Below are positions 1 to 7,034 of a stretch of 13,293 nucleotides of DNA, one piece after another. Numbering within the stretch: position 1 is the first letter of the stretch; each line of letters starts with the position of its first letter. The notes under the pieces are model-generated. The model saw nothing but the letters and a program-made list of their open reading frames with translations, was not told where the DNA came from and made no database searches. This DNA is from Methylococcaceae bacterium (GTDB taxonomy: Bacteria; Pseudomonadota; Gammaproteobacteria; Methylococcales; Methylomonadaceae). The DNA lies in NCBI GenBank assembly GCA_947505055.1, contig CANNLO010000099.1:1-13293 (forward strand), written 5' to 3'. Position numbers and translations under genes: made by a program.

Positions 1-183
1 GGCACGAGTACTGAACTAGCCCTAGTGAGGGATCCGTACGGATGTAAGCCAGCGATTATTGCTGAACATGATGACTATGTTGCCATTGCTTCAGAATTTC
101 GTTCATTGGCACATCTGCCAGATATCAAAAATGCGAAGGTTTTTGAGCCTTCACCTAAGGAGATGTATGTATGGAAACTCTAA
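1..183 (+). CDS. mgsA: N-methylglutamate synthase subunit A, C-terminal end (partial)
   Basis: An open frame enters from the left edge and ends at a TAA at 181-183, giving the last 60 residues of a protein ending in MYVWKL. It contains RDPYGCKPAIIAE and an IASEFRSLA segment, the pattern of class II (Ntn-type) glutamine amidotransferase domains, in which a phosphoribosyltransferase-like RDP-G-KP stretch is followed by an S-E-hydrophobic stretch. Its place directly before mgsB and mgsC identifies it as the amidotransferase-like subunit of N-methylglutamate synthase. That cytoplasmic complex makes N-methylglutamate from methylamine held as gamma-glutamylmethylamide. The N-terminal catalytic Cys lies outside the window and cannot be checked. 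The gene overlaps mgsB by 13 bases, which suggests translational coupling. Confidence 0.85.
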   Translation, partial: GTSTELALVRDPYGCKPAIIAEHDDYVAIASEFRSLAHLPDIKNAKVFEPSPKEMYVWKL

Positions 184-863
184 ATTTTGACTTAGATGTT
201 AAGCCATTGCGCGAAGTGAACCAATTCCTTCACGGTGATGCAAGTGGTTTAAATGGGAAAAAAATAGTCATTGAAAATCCCAATGGTGCACATAATGTTG
301 CTGTCGGTTTGAAGTCTGAGGTAGATGTGACGATTAAAGGTCACGCAGGCTATTACGCCGCGGGCATGAACCAATTTGCGAAAGTAACCATAGAAGGAAG
401 CGCAGGTAGCGGTGTAGCAGAGAATATGATGTCCGGCCACGTACATGTTAAAGGCTTCGCATCTAATGCTGCTGGCGCTACAGCAAACGGCGGCTTACTG
501 GTCATTGATGGGGATGCTGGGTTACGTTGCGGCATTGCAATGAAAGGTGCAGATATTGTTGTTGGTGGTTCGGTAGGAAGCTTTTCAGCTTTTATGGCAC
601 AAGCTGGTAACTTTGTTATTTTGGGTGATGCAGGTGAAGGTTTAGGAGATTCAATTTACGAAGCAAAAGTATTTGTACGAGGCAAAGTTAAGAGCCTAGG
701 TGCCGATTGTGAAAAGAAAACGACCAGTCCAGAAGACAGGAAAATTCTCGCTGATTTGCTAGTTAAATCTGGACATGCTGATGCTAATCCAGATAGTTTT
801 CAGCAGTATGGTTCGGCACGTACGCTTTACCATTTCCATGTCGATAATGCAGGAGCATACTAA
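171..863 (+). CDS. mgsB: N-methylglutamate synthase subunit B (GXGXG beta-helix domain)
   Basis: This 230-residue protein is made almost wholly of the right-handed beta-helix that forms the C-terminal GXGXG domain of glutamate synthase large subunits. Repeating glycine turns are visible (GHAGYYAAGM, GSAGSGVAENM, GDAGLRCGIAM, GSVGSFSAFM, GDAGEGLGDS). In bacterial glutamate synthase this domain is fused to the FMN domain; here it is a separate subunit, as is typical of MgsB and the related GlxC proteins. It is expected to be a structural spacer between the amidotransferase-like MgsA and the flavin subunit MgsC, not a catalyst. The start is preceded by AAGGAG eight bases upstream, inside the end of mgsA. 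The stop at 861-863 is one base before the mgsC start. No membrane or secretion signal is present. Confidence 0.9.
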   Translation: METLNFDLDVKPLREVNQFLHGDASGLNGKKIVIENPNGAHNVAVGLKSEVDVTIKGHAGYYAAGMNQFAKVTIEGSAGSGVAENMMSGHVHVKGFASNAAGATANGGLLVIDGDAGLRCGIAMKGADIVVGGSVGSFSAFMAQAGNFVILGDAGEGLGDSIYEAKVFVRGKVKSLGADCEKKTTSPEDRKILADLLVKSGHADANPDSFQQYGSARTLYHFHVDNAGAY

Positions 864-864
864 A

Positions 865-2217
865 ATGAGTGACAATCCAGTCCATAAAACACCGCAAACT
901 ACACCGCGTCAATCGGCTACATTTGATGAATATACCAACTCTGAAATTAGGCGTGCTGCTGCTACTGGTATCTATGATATTCGCGGCGGAGGATCTAAGC
1001 GAAAACTGCCACATTTTGATGATTTGTTATTTTTAGGGGCATCCGTCAGCCGTTATCCACTAGAAGGTTACCGTGAAAAATGTGGAACGGATGTAGTTTT
1101 AGGGACGCGGTTTGCTAAAAAACCAATTCATCTTAAAACGCCAGTGACTATCGCTGGCATGAGTTTTGGATCATTATCAGGCCAAGCAAAAGAGTCATTG
1201 GGACGTGGTGCTAGTGCTGTTGGTACAAGTACAACTACCGGTGATGGCGGCATGACGCAAGAAGAGCGCGGACATTCAACAACCTTAGTCTATCAATACT
1301 TGCCATCACGCTATGGCATGAACCCTGATGATCTCCGCAAAGCTGATGCAATTGAAGTTGTGATTGGTCAAGGCGCAAAGCCCGGCGGCGGAGGTATGTT
1401 GCTAGGTCAAAAAATCACAAAACGCGTTGCAAAAATGCGTTGTTTACCAGAAGGCATTGATCAGCGTTCTTCTTGTCGTCATCCAGACTGGACTGGTCCA
1501 GATGATCTTGAAATAAAAATTGCTGAAATTCGTGAGATTACTGATTGGGAAAAACCTATCTATGTAAAGATTGGCGCAACGCGCCCTTACTTTGATGTAG
1601 CACTTGCCGCAAAAGCAGGTGCTGATGTTGTAGTGCTTGATGGCATGCAAGGTGGTACCGCAGCGACACAAGAAGTATTTATTGAACATGTAGGACTGCC
1701 CATTCTATCTGCTATTCGTCCTGCAGTTAAAGCGCTACAAGATTTAGGTTTGTATCGTAACGGAAAAAATAGTGTCCAGTTGATTGTTTCTGGCGGTATT
1801 CGTAATGGCGCTGATGTCGCTAAAGCGATTGCCCTAGGTGCAGATGCGGTTGCAATCGGCACGGCTGCATTAGTTGCCTTAGGTGACAATGATCCACATC
1901 TTGAAGCTGAATACAAAAAGCTAGATACAACTGCCGGCGCCTATGATGACTGGCATGAAGGAAAAGATCCTGCCGGTATTACCACACAAAATCCTGAACT
2001 CATGAAACGTTTGGATCCTATTAAAGCAGGCCATCGCTTAGCTAATTATATTGCGGTAATAACTATGGAAGCCCAGGTGGTTGCACGGGCCTGTGGTAAG
2101 TCACATTTGCATAACCTTGAACCGGAAGATTTGGTCGCGTTAACGATAGAAGCTTCAGCAATGGCGCAAGTGCCCTTAGCTGGTACTAACTGGATTCCAG
2201 GAGTAACGAAATTCTAA
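865..2217 (+). CDS. mgsC: N-methylglutamate synthase subunit C (FMN-binding)
   Basis: A 450-residue glutamate-synthase-type TIM barrel that binds FMN. Family landmarks are AGMSFGSLSG near residue 95-105, GGGGMLLG at 174-181, CRHPDWTGPDDL at 204-215, a VVVLDGMQGGTAA loop, SGGIRNGAD near 309-317 and GADAVAIGTA at 325-334. The C-terminal HLHNLEPEDLVALT and PLAGTNW stretches are typical of the MgsC/GlxD branch. It should form the active site that reductively produces N-methylglutamate. The frame can be read 30 codons further upstream, but ATG at 865 is preceded by AGGAG at 851-855 and follows the mgsB stop by one base, so I choose it. The 3Fe-4S cysteine triad of ordinary glutamate synthases is absent: that stretch reads WHEGKDPAGITTQ (around 362-375). 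This points to a flavin-only subunit. Confidence 0.92.
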   Translation: MSDNPVHKTPQTTPRQSATFDEYTNSEIRRAAATGIYDIRGGGSKRKLPHFDDLLFLGASVSRYPLEGYREKCGTDVVLGTRFAKKPIHLKTPVTIAGMSFGSLSGQAKESLGRGASAVGTSTTTGDGGMTQEERGHSTTLVYQYLPSRYGMNPDDLRKADAIEVVIGQGAKPGGGGMLLGQKITKRVAKMRCLPEGIDQRSSCRHPDWTGPDDLEIKIAEIREITDWEKPIYVKIGATRPYFDVALAAKAGADVVVLDGMQGGTAATQEVFIEHVGLPILSAIRPAVKALQDLGLYRNGKNSVQLIVSGGIRNGADVAKAIALGADAVAIGTAALVALGDNDPHLEAEYKKLDTTAGAYDDWHEGKDPAGITTQNPELMKRLDPIKAGHRLANYIAVITMEAQVVARACGKSHLHNLEPEDLVALTIEASAMAQVPLAGTNWIPGVTKF

Positions 2218-2553
2218 CTTTTATCTAAACGTTTTAGGTTTTACTTCCCCGTTACTTTGTGACGGACTTTATGGGAGTACGTGCAATGAATGATTTTACT
2301 AGCTTGAAAGCGGGTTCCTCCTCCAGCTACCGGAATAAAGTGAAAAAATTATTCGTATTTATTGTGCGTACTCCCACTTTTTATGCGGGCAGATTTTTTA
2401 ACTACATACGCCTTACCTCGTTGTTCAAAACGCCTTATGTCAGGATCATAAATGTATCGATGCCCCGTCGCTACCTGTTATGTCTACCGTTTGGCTGACT
2501 ACTCTAAATAACTTCACTAATTTTCTAATTTTAAAATAGATACGGAGATAGTA
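2218..2553. other. Intergenic region between mgsC and the small-protein/permease operon
   Basis: This 336-base gap contains no convincing gene. An open frame of 79 codons (2259-2498) lacks a ribosome binding site and lies over a strong stem-loop. Structures seen, left to right: a short hairpin CCGTTAC/GTGACGG around 2249-2265 with a three-base loop; the long stem-loop at 2272-2382, given separately; and an AT-rich leader (about 2500-2545) ending in CGGAG before the next gene. A promoter for the downstream operon probably lies between about 2400 and 2530, but no -35/-10 pair is good enough to name. Confidence 0.6.
2272..2382 (+). terminator. Long imperfect stem-loop followed by a T-run, downstream of mgsC
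   Basis: TGGGAGTACGTGCAAT at 2272-2287 can pair over its whole length with ATTGTGCGTACTCCCA at 2361-2376 if two G-U wobbles are allowed. The stem continues: GAATGATTTT (2288-2297) pairs with AAAATTATTC (2345-2354), leaving a six-base bulge (2355-2360) on the right side. The outer arm is followed by CTTTTTA. This is much larger than an ordinary intrinsic terminator, and the central part is C-rich. It could end mgs transcription, protect the mgs messenger 3' end, or be the remnant of a small repeat element. The structure is directly visible; its function is inferred. Confidence 0.55.
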
Positions 2554-2850
2554 ATGAGTAATGACCTTAAAAAACGAATGAACGATATGTATCTGCGCGA
2601 TTGTTTAATGGCTTGGTTTGATGTTCTGTTGTTATGGGCTGCCGTTATTTTCGTTCTAATTGCCATCCTTGGTATCGTAACAGACAGCAATATTCGTCTA
2701 GTTCTTTACGTTTCAAGCTTTATGTTAATGCTGTTCAATACTGCATCTGTTTACTCAATGACTAAGCATTTCAGCGAAGATAAGGATTTTATATACGGCC
2801 TAGACCTCAAGCATTTTGATGCTAATCGTGCCGCCAAAATTAATCATTAG
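2554..2850 (+). CDS. Small membrane protein of unknown function (two membrane segments)
   Basis: A 98-residue protein I cannot assign to a named family. After a charged N-terminus (about 1-18) it has two hydrophobic segments, roughly residues 20-43 and 49-68, followed by a polar, charged C-terminal tail of about 30 residues ending in AAKINH. The short connection between the segments implies a hairpin with both ends on the same side, probably the cytoplasm. CGGAG lies nine bases before the ATG. It is the first gene of a run of three very small membrane proteins followed by an APC permease, with only nine bases to the next gene, so a shared transcript is likely. A role as accessory or regulatory subunit of the permease is an inference from position. 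No catalytic motif is visible. Confidence 0.75.
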   Translation: MSNDLKKRMNDMYLRDCLMAWFDVLLLWAAVIFVLIAILGIVTDSNIRLVLYVSSFMLMLFNTASVYSMTKHFSEDKDFIYGLDLKHFDANRAAKINH

Positions 2851-2859
2851 GAGAAACGT

Positions 2860-3249
2860 ATGAAGAAAAATTATACCCCGCCCAATCAGGGCATGTTTGG
2901 TCAAATATTTGACACGATATTAGTACTGGTATTGGTCTACGCCAGCTTAATGGTGCCGTTACTTTTTAAAGCAGCAGCCAAAGCAGAAGATGCTGCTGTT
3001 GCTGCTGCTGCAGTTAAAGAAAGCTGGGCGTCATTAGGTCAAAATGCAGTGCAGCAAGCGCAATGGATCAAGCTAGGCTATGACCCAGAAAAAGCCGCCA
3101 CTTTAATTAACAATCGTTTTGATTACACGATAGATCCTATGATGTTAATCATTACCATTGTGGTGGTAGGGGGTTATTTCTGGTTTATGTTAAAGGTGTC
3201 AGATAAAGAGTACCGCGAAGTAATTAGAGAAAAATTCGATAACAAATAA
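2860..3249 (+). CDS. Small membrane protein with Ala-rich extramembrane loop, unknown function
   Basis: A 129-residue protein, not recognised. It has a hydrophobic segment near residues 16-37 and a second at about 92-111 (DPMMLIITIVVVGGYFWFML), with a charged C-terminal end. Between them lies a polar segment of about 55 residues that starts Ala-rich (AKAEDAAVAAAAVKESW) and contains Gln-rich and Asn-rich stretches, probably helical and exposed on one side of the membrane. The Ala run is encoded by a GCT-rich trinucleotide tract near 2991-3012. AGGAG sits at the upstream gene's end, a good ribosome binding site. Its position between two other tiny membrane proteins and before the permease suggests a multi-subunit membrane assembly; this is inferred. 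No heme, metal or enzyme motif is visible. Confidence 0.75.
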   Translation: MKKNYTPPNQGMFGQIFDTILVLVLVYASLMVPLLFKAAAKAEDAAVAAAAVKESWASLGQNAVQQAQWIKLGYDPEKAATLINNRFDYTIDPMMLIITIVVVGGYFWFMLKVSDKEYREVIREKFDNK

Positions 3250-3278
3250 ACAATTACTCAATTAAAGGGAGAGGCATC

Positions 3279-3461
3279 ATGGGGTTTTGGGACATTTTGG
3301 TGTACGTTACTTGGAGCCTGTCAGCGATCATGCTGATATGGATGTTGGTCGATGCATTTATGATTTCTTCGCAATATGATGAAGAATATTTAATGAGCTC
3401 ACGCGAAGGCGGCGAAGATGATGTCGTACATGGCGTTTATATAGAAAAGGATATCACATAA
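3279..3461 (+). CDS. 60-residue single-span membrane protein, unknown function
   Basis: A 60-residue protein with one membrane segment, about residues 4-28 (the stretch around VTWSLSAIMLIWMLVDAFM), and a strongly acidic soluble tail (DEEYLMSSREGGEDDVV). AAAGGGAGAGG lies 7-17 bases upstream of the ATG, a strong ribosome binding site that supports this small gene. Its stop codon overlaps the permease start by one base (TAATG), so the two are almost certainly translated together. This tight coupling is the best evidence that it works with the transporter, in the manner of the small accessory subunits known for some other transporters. I know of no such partner for the ethanolamine-permease family, so its role is open. 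Confidence 0.75.
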   Translation: MGFWDILVYVTWSLSAIMLIWMLVDAFMISSQYDEEYLMSSREGGEDDVVHGVYIEKDIT

Positions 3462-4855
3462 TGGCTATCGAAAAAATGAGGAACACTAGCAGTAAGCCAA
3501 TCGCCATGCTTAAGGTGCTTAACCCATTTCATATATGGGCGCTGGGTGTGGGCATTGTGTTAGTGGGTGAATTTATGGGCTGGAACTTTACAGTAGGCAA
3601 GGGGGGGGCATATGCTTCCCTCATCGCTTGTTGGGTGATTGGATTACTCTACACCTGCGTGGCGATGATTGATTCTGAAGTAACTTCTACTGTAGCAGCT
3701 GCAGGTGGGCAGTATACGCAGGCTAAACACATTATTGGTCCATTGATGGCCTTTAATGTGGGACTGTATTTGGTCATGGCCTATACCATGCTGTGTGCGG
3801 CTGACGCTCTGGTAGTGGGTGATCTCATGAAGTCTGGTGCCGAAGTGATGGGATATGCTAATCTCGATACCAAGCCTTTTGTGGTCCTGACTGTAGCTTT
3901 TCTAGCATGGCTCAACTATCGAGGTGTGTTTGCAACCCTGACCCTTAATTTAGTGATAACTTTTTTAGCATTCTTGTCGTTGATTGTACTGTTTTTTTCA
4001 GTTGATCCATTGCACCAAGGTGTCGTGCTTCAGCATCAGGCATTACTCACTGAACTGCCTTATGGCTGGATTGGTGTAGTGGCGTCCTTGCAGTTTGGTA
4101 TGTGGTATTACCTTGGTATTGAGGGTACATGTCAGGCGGCTGAAGAGGTACGTTCCGCTGGTCGTTCTATTCCTCTTGGTACCATGGGCGGTATGATGAC
4201 ATTGTTGGTGGCAGCAACCATCACGTGGTTTGTGGCAGCTGGTTTAATGCCTTGGCAATATTTAGGGCAAGCAGTTACACCTATGTATGATGCTGCGACA
4301 CTCCTTGGCAGTAGTCAACTGCAATTAATGTTATTTGTTGCAACAGCTTTTGCTGCGATTGCTTCAGCCAATGGCTGTATCAATGATGCATCACGTGCTT
4401 GGTTTTCACTGGGACGAGATCGTTATATGCCAGTATTTTTTGGTGCAATCCACCCAAAATATCGCACGCCTTATCGCTCAGTGCTTTTTCTAGTACCGAT
4501 TGCAATATCGTTTGCATTTACTGGATTGTTGGATCAGGTCATTACATTTTCTATCTTGTCTGGCTTACTTAGTTACACGTTCATGACATTTAATATGATC
4601 AAGTTTAGAAAAATGTGGCCATTAGGTAGCATACATCGTGGTTATGTTCACCCTTTTCATCCAGTTCCTGCCATTACACTGCTAACTTTGTGTTGTGCTA
4701 CCTACTTTGCAACATTCTTAGGGTATGGAGCCTCGCTGTTATCTATCATGGCATTTTATATCCTGGCTTCAATCTGGTTTGTATTACGTCGCTACAAATA
4801 CGTGAAACGTGCTGATCAGTTCACAATGCCTTGGCCACGGCCAAAGGGTTATTAA
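3461..4855 (+). CDS. APC-superfamily permease, ethanolamine-permease-like; candidate methylated-amine importer
   Basis: A 464-residue integral membrane protein with about twelve hydrophobic segments. The start (FHIWALGVGIVLVGEFMGWN), a conserved AAAGGQYTQAKHIIGPL after the second segment, YLGIEGTCQAAEEVRSAGRSIPLG around residues 215-240 and SRAWFSLGRDRYMPVFFGAIHPKYRTP at roughly 310-340 (listed here as two adjoining blocks, SRAWFSLGRDRYMP and HPKYRTP) follow the Eat/ethanolamine branch of amino acid-polyamine-organocation transporters. It should use proton or cation coupling to import a small amine or amino acid. Its ATG overlaps the stop of the preceding 60-residue gene; AAGGA lies ten bases upstream. 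Location downstream of mgsABC suggests methylamine, N-methylglutamate or a related amine as substrate, but the sequence does not prove it. A run of eight G at 3601-3608 (codons 47-50) is a possible slippage site. Confidence 0.85.
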   Translation: MAIEKMRNTSSKPIAMLKVLNPFHIWALGVGIVLVGEFMGWNFTVGKGGAYASLIACWVIGLLYTCVAMIDSEVTSTVAAAGGQYTQAKHIIGPLMAFNVGLYLVMAYTMLCAADALVVGDLMKSGAEVMGYANLDTKPFVVLTVAFLAWLNYRGVFATLTLNLVITFLAFLSLIVLFFSVDPLHQGVVLQHQALLTELPYGWIGVVASLQFGMWYYLGIEGTCQAAEEVRSAGRSIPLGTMGGMMTLLVAATITWFVAAGLMPWQYLGQAVTPMYDAATLLGSSQLQLMLFVATAFAAIASANGCINDASRAWFSLGRDRYMPVFFGAIHPKYRTPYRSVLFLVPIAISFAFTGLLDQVITFSILSGLLSYTFMTFNMIKFRKMWPLGSIHRGYVHPFHPVPAITLLTLCCATYFATFLGYGASLLSIMAFYILASIWFVLRRYKYVKRADQFTMPWPRPKGY

Positions 4856-4923
4856 CCTTTGGGTGTTTAGTTTTTAGAACAGATTGGCAATTGTCTTCTG
4901 ACTTTTGCCAGTTAAGGGTTGAT

Positions 4924-5592
4924 ATGAATATAGCTGTTTTAGTTTTGCTAATGATGATGGTCGTCTTGATATACCGCAAATACCATCTTGTTGCCAATTA
5001 TAAAACTCAAGCTCGAAGTCAGGTGTTTGATGAATGCATGTCTTTACTACAACAACCACAGAAAAGCCAAGATAAGGCTAACCTTCCAACGCTGCATGGC
5101 GGTTACGCAGATTATCAAGTTTCATTCAGTATTGTTGAAGATACGCTAGGTTGGCGAAAGCTACCCCCACTATGGTTACTCATTAAAGTGGCTGCAAAAA
5201 AACCTAGTTATGGGACGTTAGATATGATTGTTAGGCCAGCCAATAACGAGTTCTATAGTCCATCTTGGCAATGGGATGGTAATTTAACAATACCAGAAAA
5301 TTGGCCTCAACATGCCCTTATAAAGTTTAAAGAGCAAGCAGTGGATCTAGCATTGTTAGCGCCGTATGTGCCTGCATTATTTGCAGATGTAAGAATGAAA
5401 GAGTTGCTCATCACGCCAAGTATGGTGAGATTGACTTATATGATAAAGCAGGCTGACCGTGGTGAATATCTCATAATGCGTAATGCTGTTTATGAAGACG
5501 CTCCTATTAGTAAAGATCTGGTAGAACTACTTCTAAAACAAGCGATAGTCATCAGGCAATGTATGGAAAATCCTGAAATTAAATCAGTTTAA
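4924..5592 (+). CDS. Membrane-anchored protein of unknown function
   Basis: A 222-residue protein I do not recognise. It opens with a single hydrophobic segment (MNIAVLVLLMMMVVLIY) followed by basic residues RKYH, which suggests an N-terminal anchor with the remaining 200 residues in the cytoplasm. The soluble part has alternating strand-like and helical stretches, is rich in Trp in its centre (WRKLPPLWLLIK, SPSWQWDG, ENWPQ) and has no Cys pair or nucleotide-binding motif. The frame can be opened 31 codons upstream from 4831, overlapping the permease end, but ATG at 4924 begins exactly at the hydrophobic anchor and follows AAGGG, so I use it. It lies 68 bases after the permease and 23 before the next gene, within the same operon, but its function is unknown. 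Confidence 0.7.
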   Translation: MNIAVLVLLMMMVVLIYRKYHLVANYKTQARSQVFDECMSLLQQPQKSQDKANLPTLHGGYADYQVSFSIVEDTLGWRKLPPLWLLIKVAAKKPSYGTLDMIVRPANNEFYSPSWQWDGNLTIPENWPQHALIKFKEQAVDLALLAPYVPALFADVRMKELLITPSMVRLTYMIKQADRGEYLIMRNAVYEDAPISKDLVELLLKQAIVIRQCMENPEIKSV

Positions 5593-5615
5593 TAAAAGAG
5601 CTTAAAAGGTGACTT

Positions 5616-5906
5616 ATGACAACTCTTCATAACAATACTAAACAACGACCAGTAGCGCCAAAATGGATACTACTAATCGCCATCCTATTGCCTGGCATGG
5701 GTCAAGTATTCAATAATGCGCCAAAACGAGGATTTTTTATGGCATGTTTCATGGTTATTCTAGGACTCATTAGCTTCAATTTAGCTCAACCACATATTTC
5801 CATGATTGGCAAATTGTCAGGTGGGATTTTTATCTATGCAATTTCTGTATTGGATGCTTATTATTGGGCTAAGTATCGCATAGAGATATTTACAAAGAAT
5901 AATTAA
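5616..5906 (+). CDS. Small TM2-like membrane protein
   Basis: A 96-residue protein with a basic N-terminus (NTKQRPVAPKW) and three likely membrane segments, about residues 17-30, 40-58 and 65-83. The stretch LLPGMGQVFNNAPKRGFFM resembles the LPG-GQ-Y-N-G pattern at the first helix of TM2-type and related small membrane domains, followed by a tail with DAYYWAKYRIE. AAAGGTGA lies before the ATG. It ends the run of co-directional membrane-protein genes; a terminator follows after about 165 bases. Members of this kind of domain have no agreed biochemical role, so none is assigned. The TM2 similarity is judged by eye and is moderate. Confidence 0.65.
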   Translation: MTTLHNNTKQRPVAPKWILLIAILLPGMGQVFNNAPKRGFFMACFMVILGLISFNLAQPHISMIGKLSGGIFIYAISVLDAYYWAKYRIEIFTKNN

Positions 5907-6239
5907 AATAATCCGTAATTCGAAAAATTGTAAAAGCATTATGCAGGCGCATCAATACTTATCCAAACGGAGTAATCCTTTAAGAGAATTGAATTATTGT
6001 TGAGTATAAATAAAATGTATTACGTAAAGATTTGTAATCTCCTAACTTTACGTTGAGTAGCAACTTTATGGGGGCAAGGATATTCATGAATAGTTTTTGC
6101 ACTTGCCCCTTCTTTTTTAGTGAGCACTTATTTTTATGCGCTTATGAATTTTTTAAGTTGTTTTGAATACAGACTTAGTTTATTCAAGATTTATTCTAAC
6201 TGTCGGTGAAAATAAATTATTTTAAGAAAGCTAAATGAT
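5907..6239. other. Intergenic region between the permease operon and folE2
   Basis: No gene is seen in these 333 bases. They hold a hairpin ACGTAAAG (6022-6029) / CTTTACGT (6046-6053), inside which AGATT-TGT-AATCT (6028-6040) offers a competing small hairpin, then the terminator at 6071-6118. The AT-rich stretch 6119-6239 must contain the folE2 promoter; TTGTTT near 6158 with TATTCA 17 bases downstream is the best candidate but is weak. I see no folate (THF) or FMN riboswitch pattern. Confidence 0.5.
6071..6118 (+). terminator. Intrinsic terminator of the permease operon
   Basis: GGGGCAAG at 6071-6078 pairs perfectly with CTTGCCCC at 6102-6109 and is followed by TTCTTTTTT (6110-6118). The loop contains a perfect 12-base palindrome, TATTCATGAATA (6081-6092), which may fold as an inner hairpin. 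It is placed after the last membrane-protein gene and before folE2, so it separates the two transcription units on the plus strand. Confidence 0.8.
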
Positions 6240-7031
6240 ATGAATTTACCAGTAGATTTTTCGATTGAAGATGTGCAAAATTTAGCTGATATTCGCCAAC
6301 TTGCTATAGATAAAGTGGGCATTAAAGCAATACGCCACCCAGTAATGGTCAAAGACAAAACTGGTGGTGCCCAACACACTGTTGCCATGTTTAATATGTA
6401 TGTGCATTTACCACAACATTTTAAAGGCACTCATATGTCTCGATTTGTTGAGATCCTTAATGCTAATGAGCGTGAAATTTCAGTTGAAAATTTCCAAACA
6501 ATATTGACTGAAATGGCAAGTCGACTTGAGGCGCAATCGGGCCATATTGAAATGAGTTTTCCATATTTCATTAATAAATCCGCGCCGATTTCAGGTGTAA
6601 AAAGTCTGATGGATTACGAAGTTACCTTTATAGGCGAAATACAAAATGGCAAGCACGATATTAAGGTCAAGGTCTTAATTCCGGTTACTAGTCTTTGCCC
6701 CTGTTCAAAGAAAATTTCAGCTTATGGGGCACATAACCAACGCTCTCACGTTACTGTAACTTTAGGGCTTATACAGTTTATGTGGATAGAAGATGTGGTC
6801 GATATTGTAGAGGCGCAAGCTTCATCAGAACTTTACGGATTGCTTAAGAGAACTGACGAAAAATATGTTACTGAACTGGCATATGATAACCCAAAGTTTG
6901 TTGAGGATATGGTGCGAGATATTGCGACTTCGTTTAATAATGATTTACGCATTAAAAGTTACATTGTGGAGTGTGAGAATTTTGAATCTATCCATAATCA
7001 TTCTGCTTATGCCTGCATTTCTAGTGAATAA
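6240..7031 (+). CDS. folE2: GTP cyclohydrolase FolE2 (type IB)
   Basis: A 263-residue cytoplasmic enzyme of the COG1469/FolE2 family, which converts GTP to 7,8-dihydroneopterin triphosphate, the first step of folate synthesis and of the methanopterin cofactor used by many methylotrophs for formaldehyde oxidation. Visible landmarks: [19 protein letters not shown] near residues 56-74, LCPCSKKIS with Cys153 and Cys155 (the conserved active-site/metal region), and [11 protein letters not shown] immediately after. The length is normal for the family. Unlike FolE type IA it does not strictly need zinc. The ATG at 6240 is preceded only by a weak AAGAAAG. The stop lies three bases before the next gene, so folE2 and ribB probably share a transcript. 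No Zur-type operator was recognised upstream. Confidence 0.93.
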   Translation: MNLPVDFSIEDVQNLADIRQLAIDKVGIKAIRHPVMVKDKTGGAQHTVAMFNMYVHLPQHFKGTHMSRFVEILNANEREISVENFQTILTEMASRLEAQSGHIEMSFPYFINKSAPISGVKSLMDYEVTFIGEIQNGKHDIKVKVLIPVTSLCPCSKKISAYGAHNQRSHVTVTLGLIQFMWIEDVVDIVEAQASSELYGLLKRTDEKYVTELAYDNPKFVEDMVRDIATSFNNDLRIKSYIVECENFESIHNHSAYACISSE

Positions 7032-7034
7032 ATC

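Noticed and set aside
775..864. 30-codon upstream extension of mgsC
   Set aside because: It overlaps the conserved end of mgsB, whereas ATG 865 has a good AGGAG and lies one base after the mgsB stop.
2259..2498. 79-codon open frame in the gap after mgsC
   Set aside because: It begins with GTG without a ribosome binding site, lies over a strong stem-loop, and its product has no recognisable features.
2991..3012. GCT-rich trinucleotide tract as a functional microsatellite
   Set aside because: The tract is interrupted and simply encodes an Ala-rich helix; a length change would not shift the frame.
4831..4923. 31-codon upstream extension of the membrane-anchored protein
   Set aside because: It overlaps the permease end and would put an unrelated sequence before the N-terminal membrane anchor.
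7032..7034. FMN riboswitch before ribB
   Set aside because: Only three bases separate folE2 and ribB, and no RFN-like pattern was seen before folE2 either.
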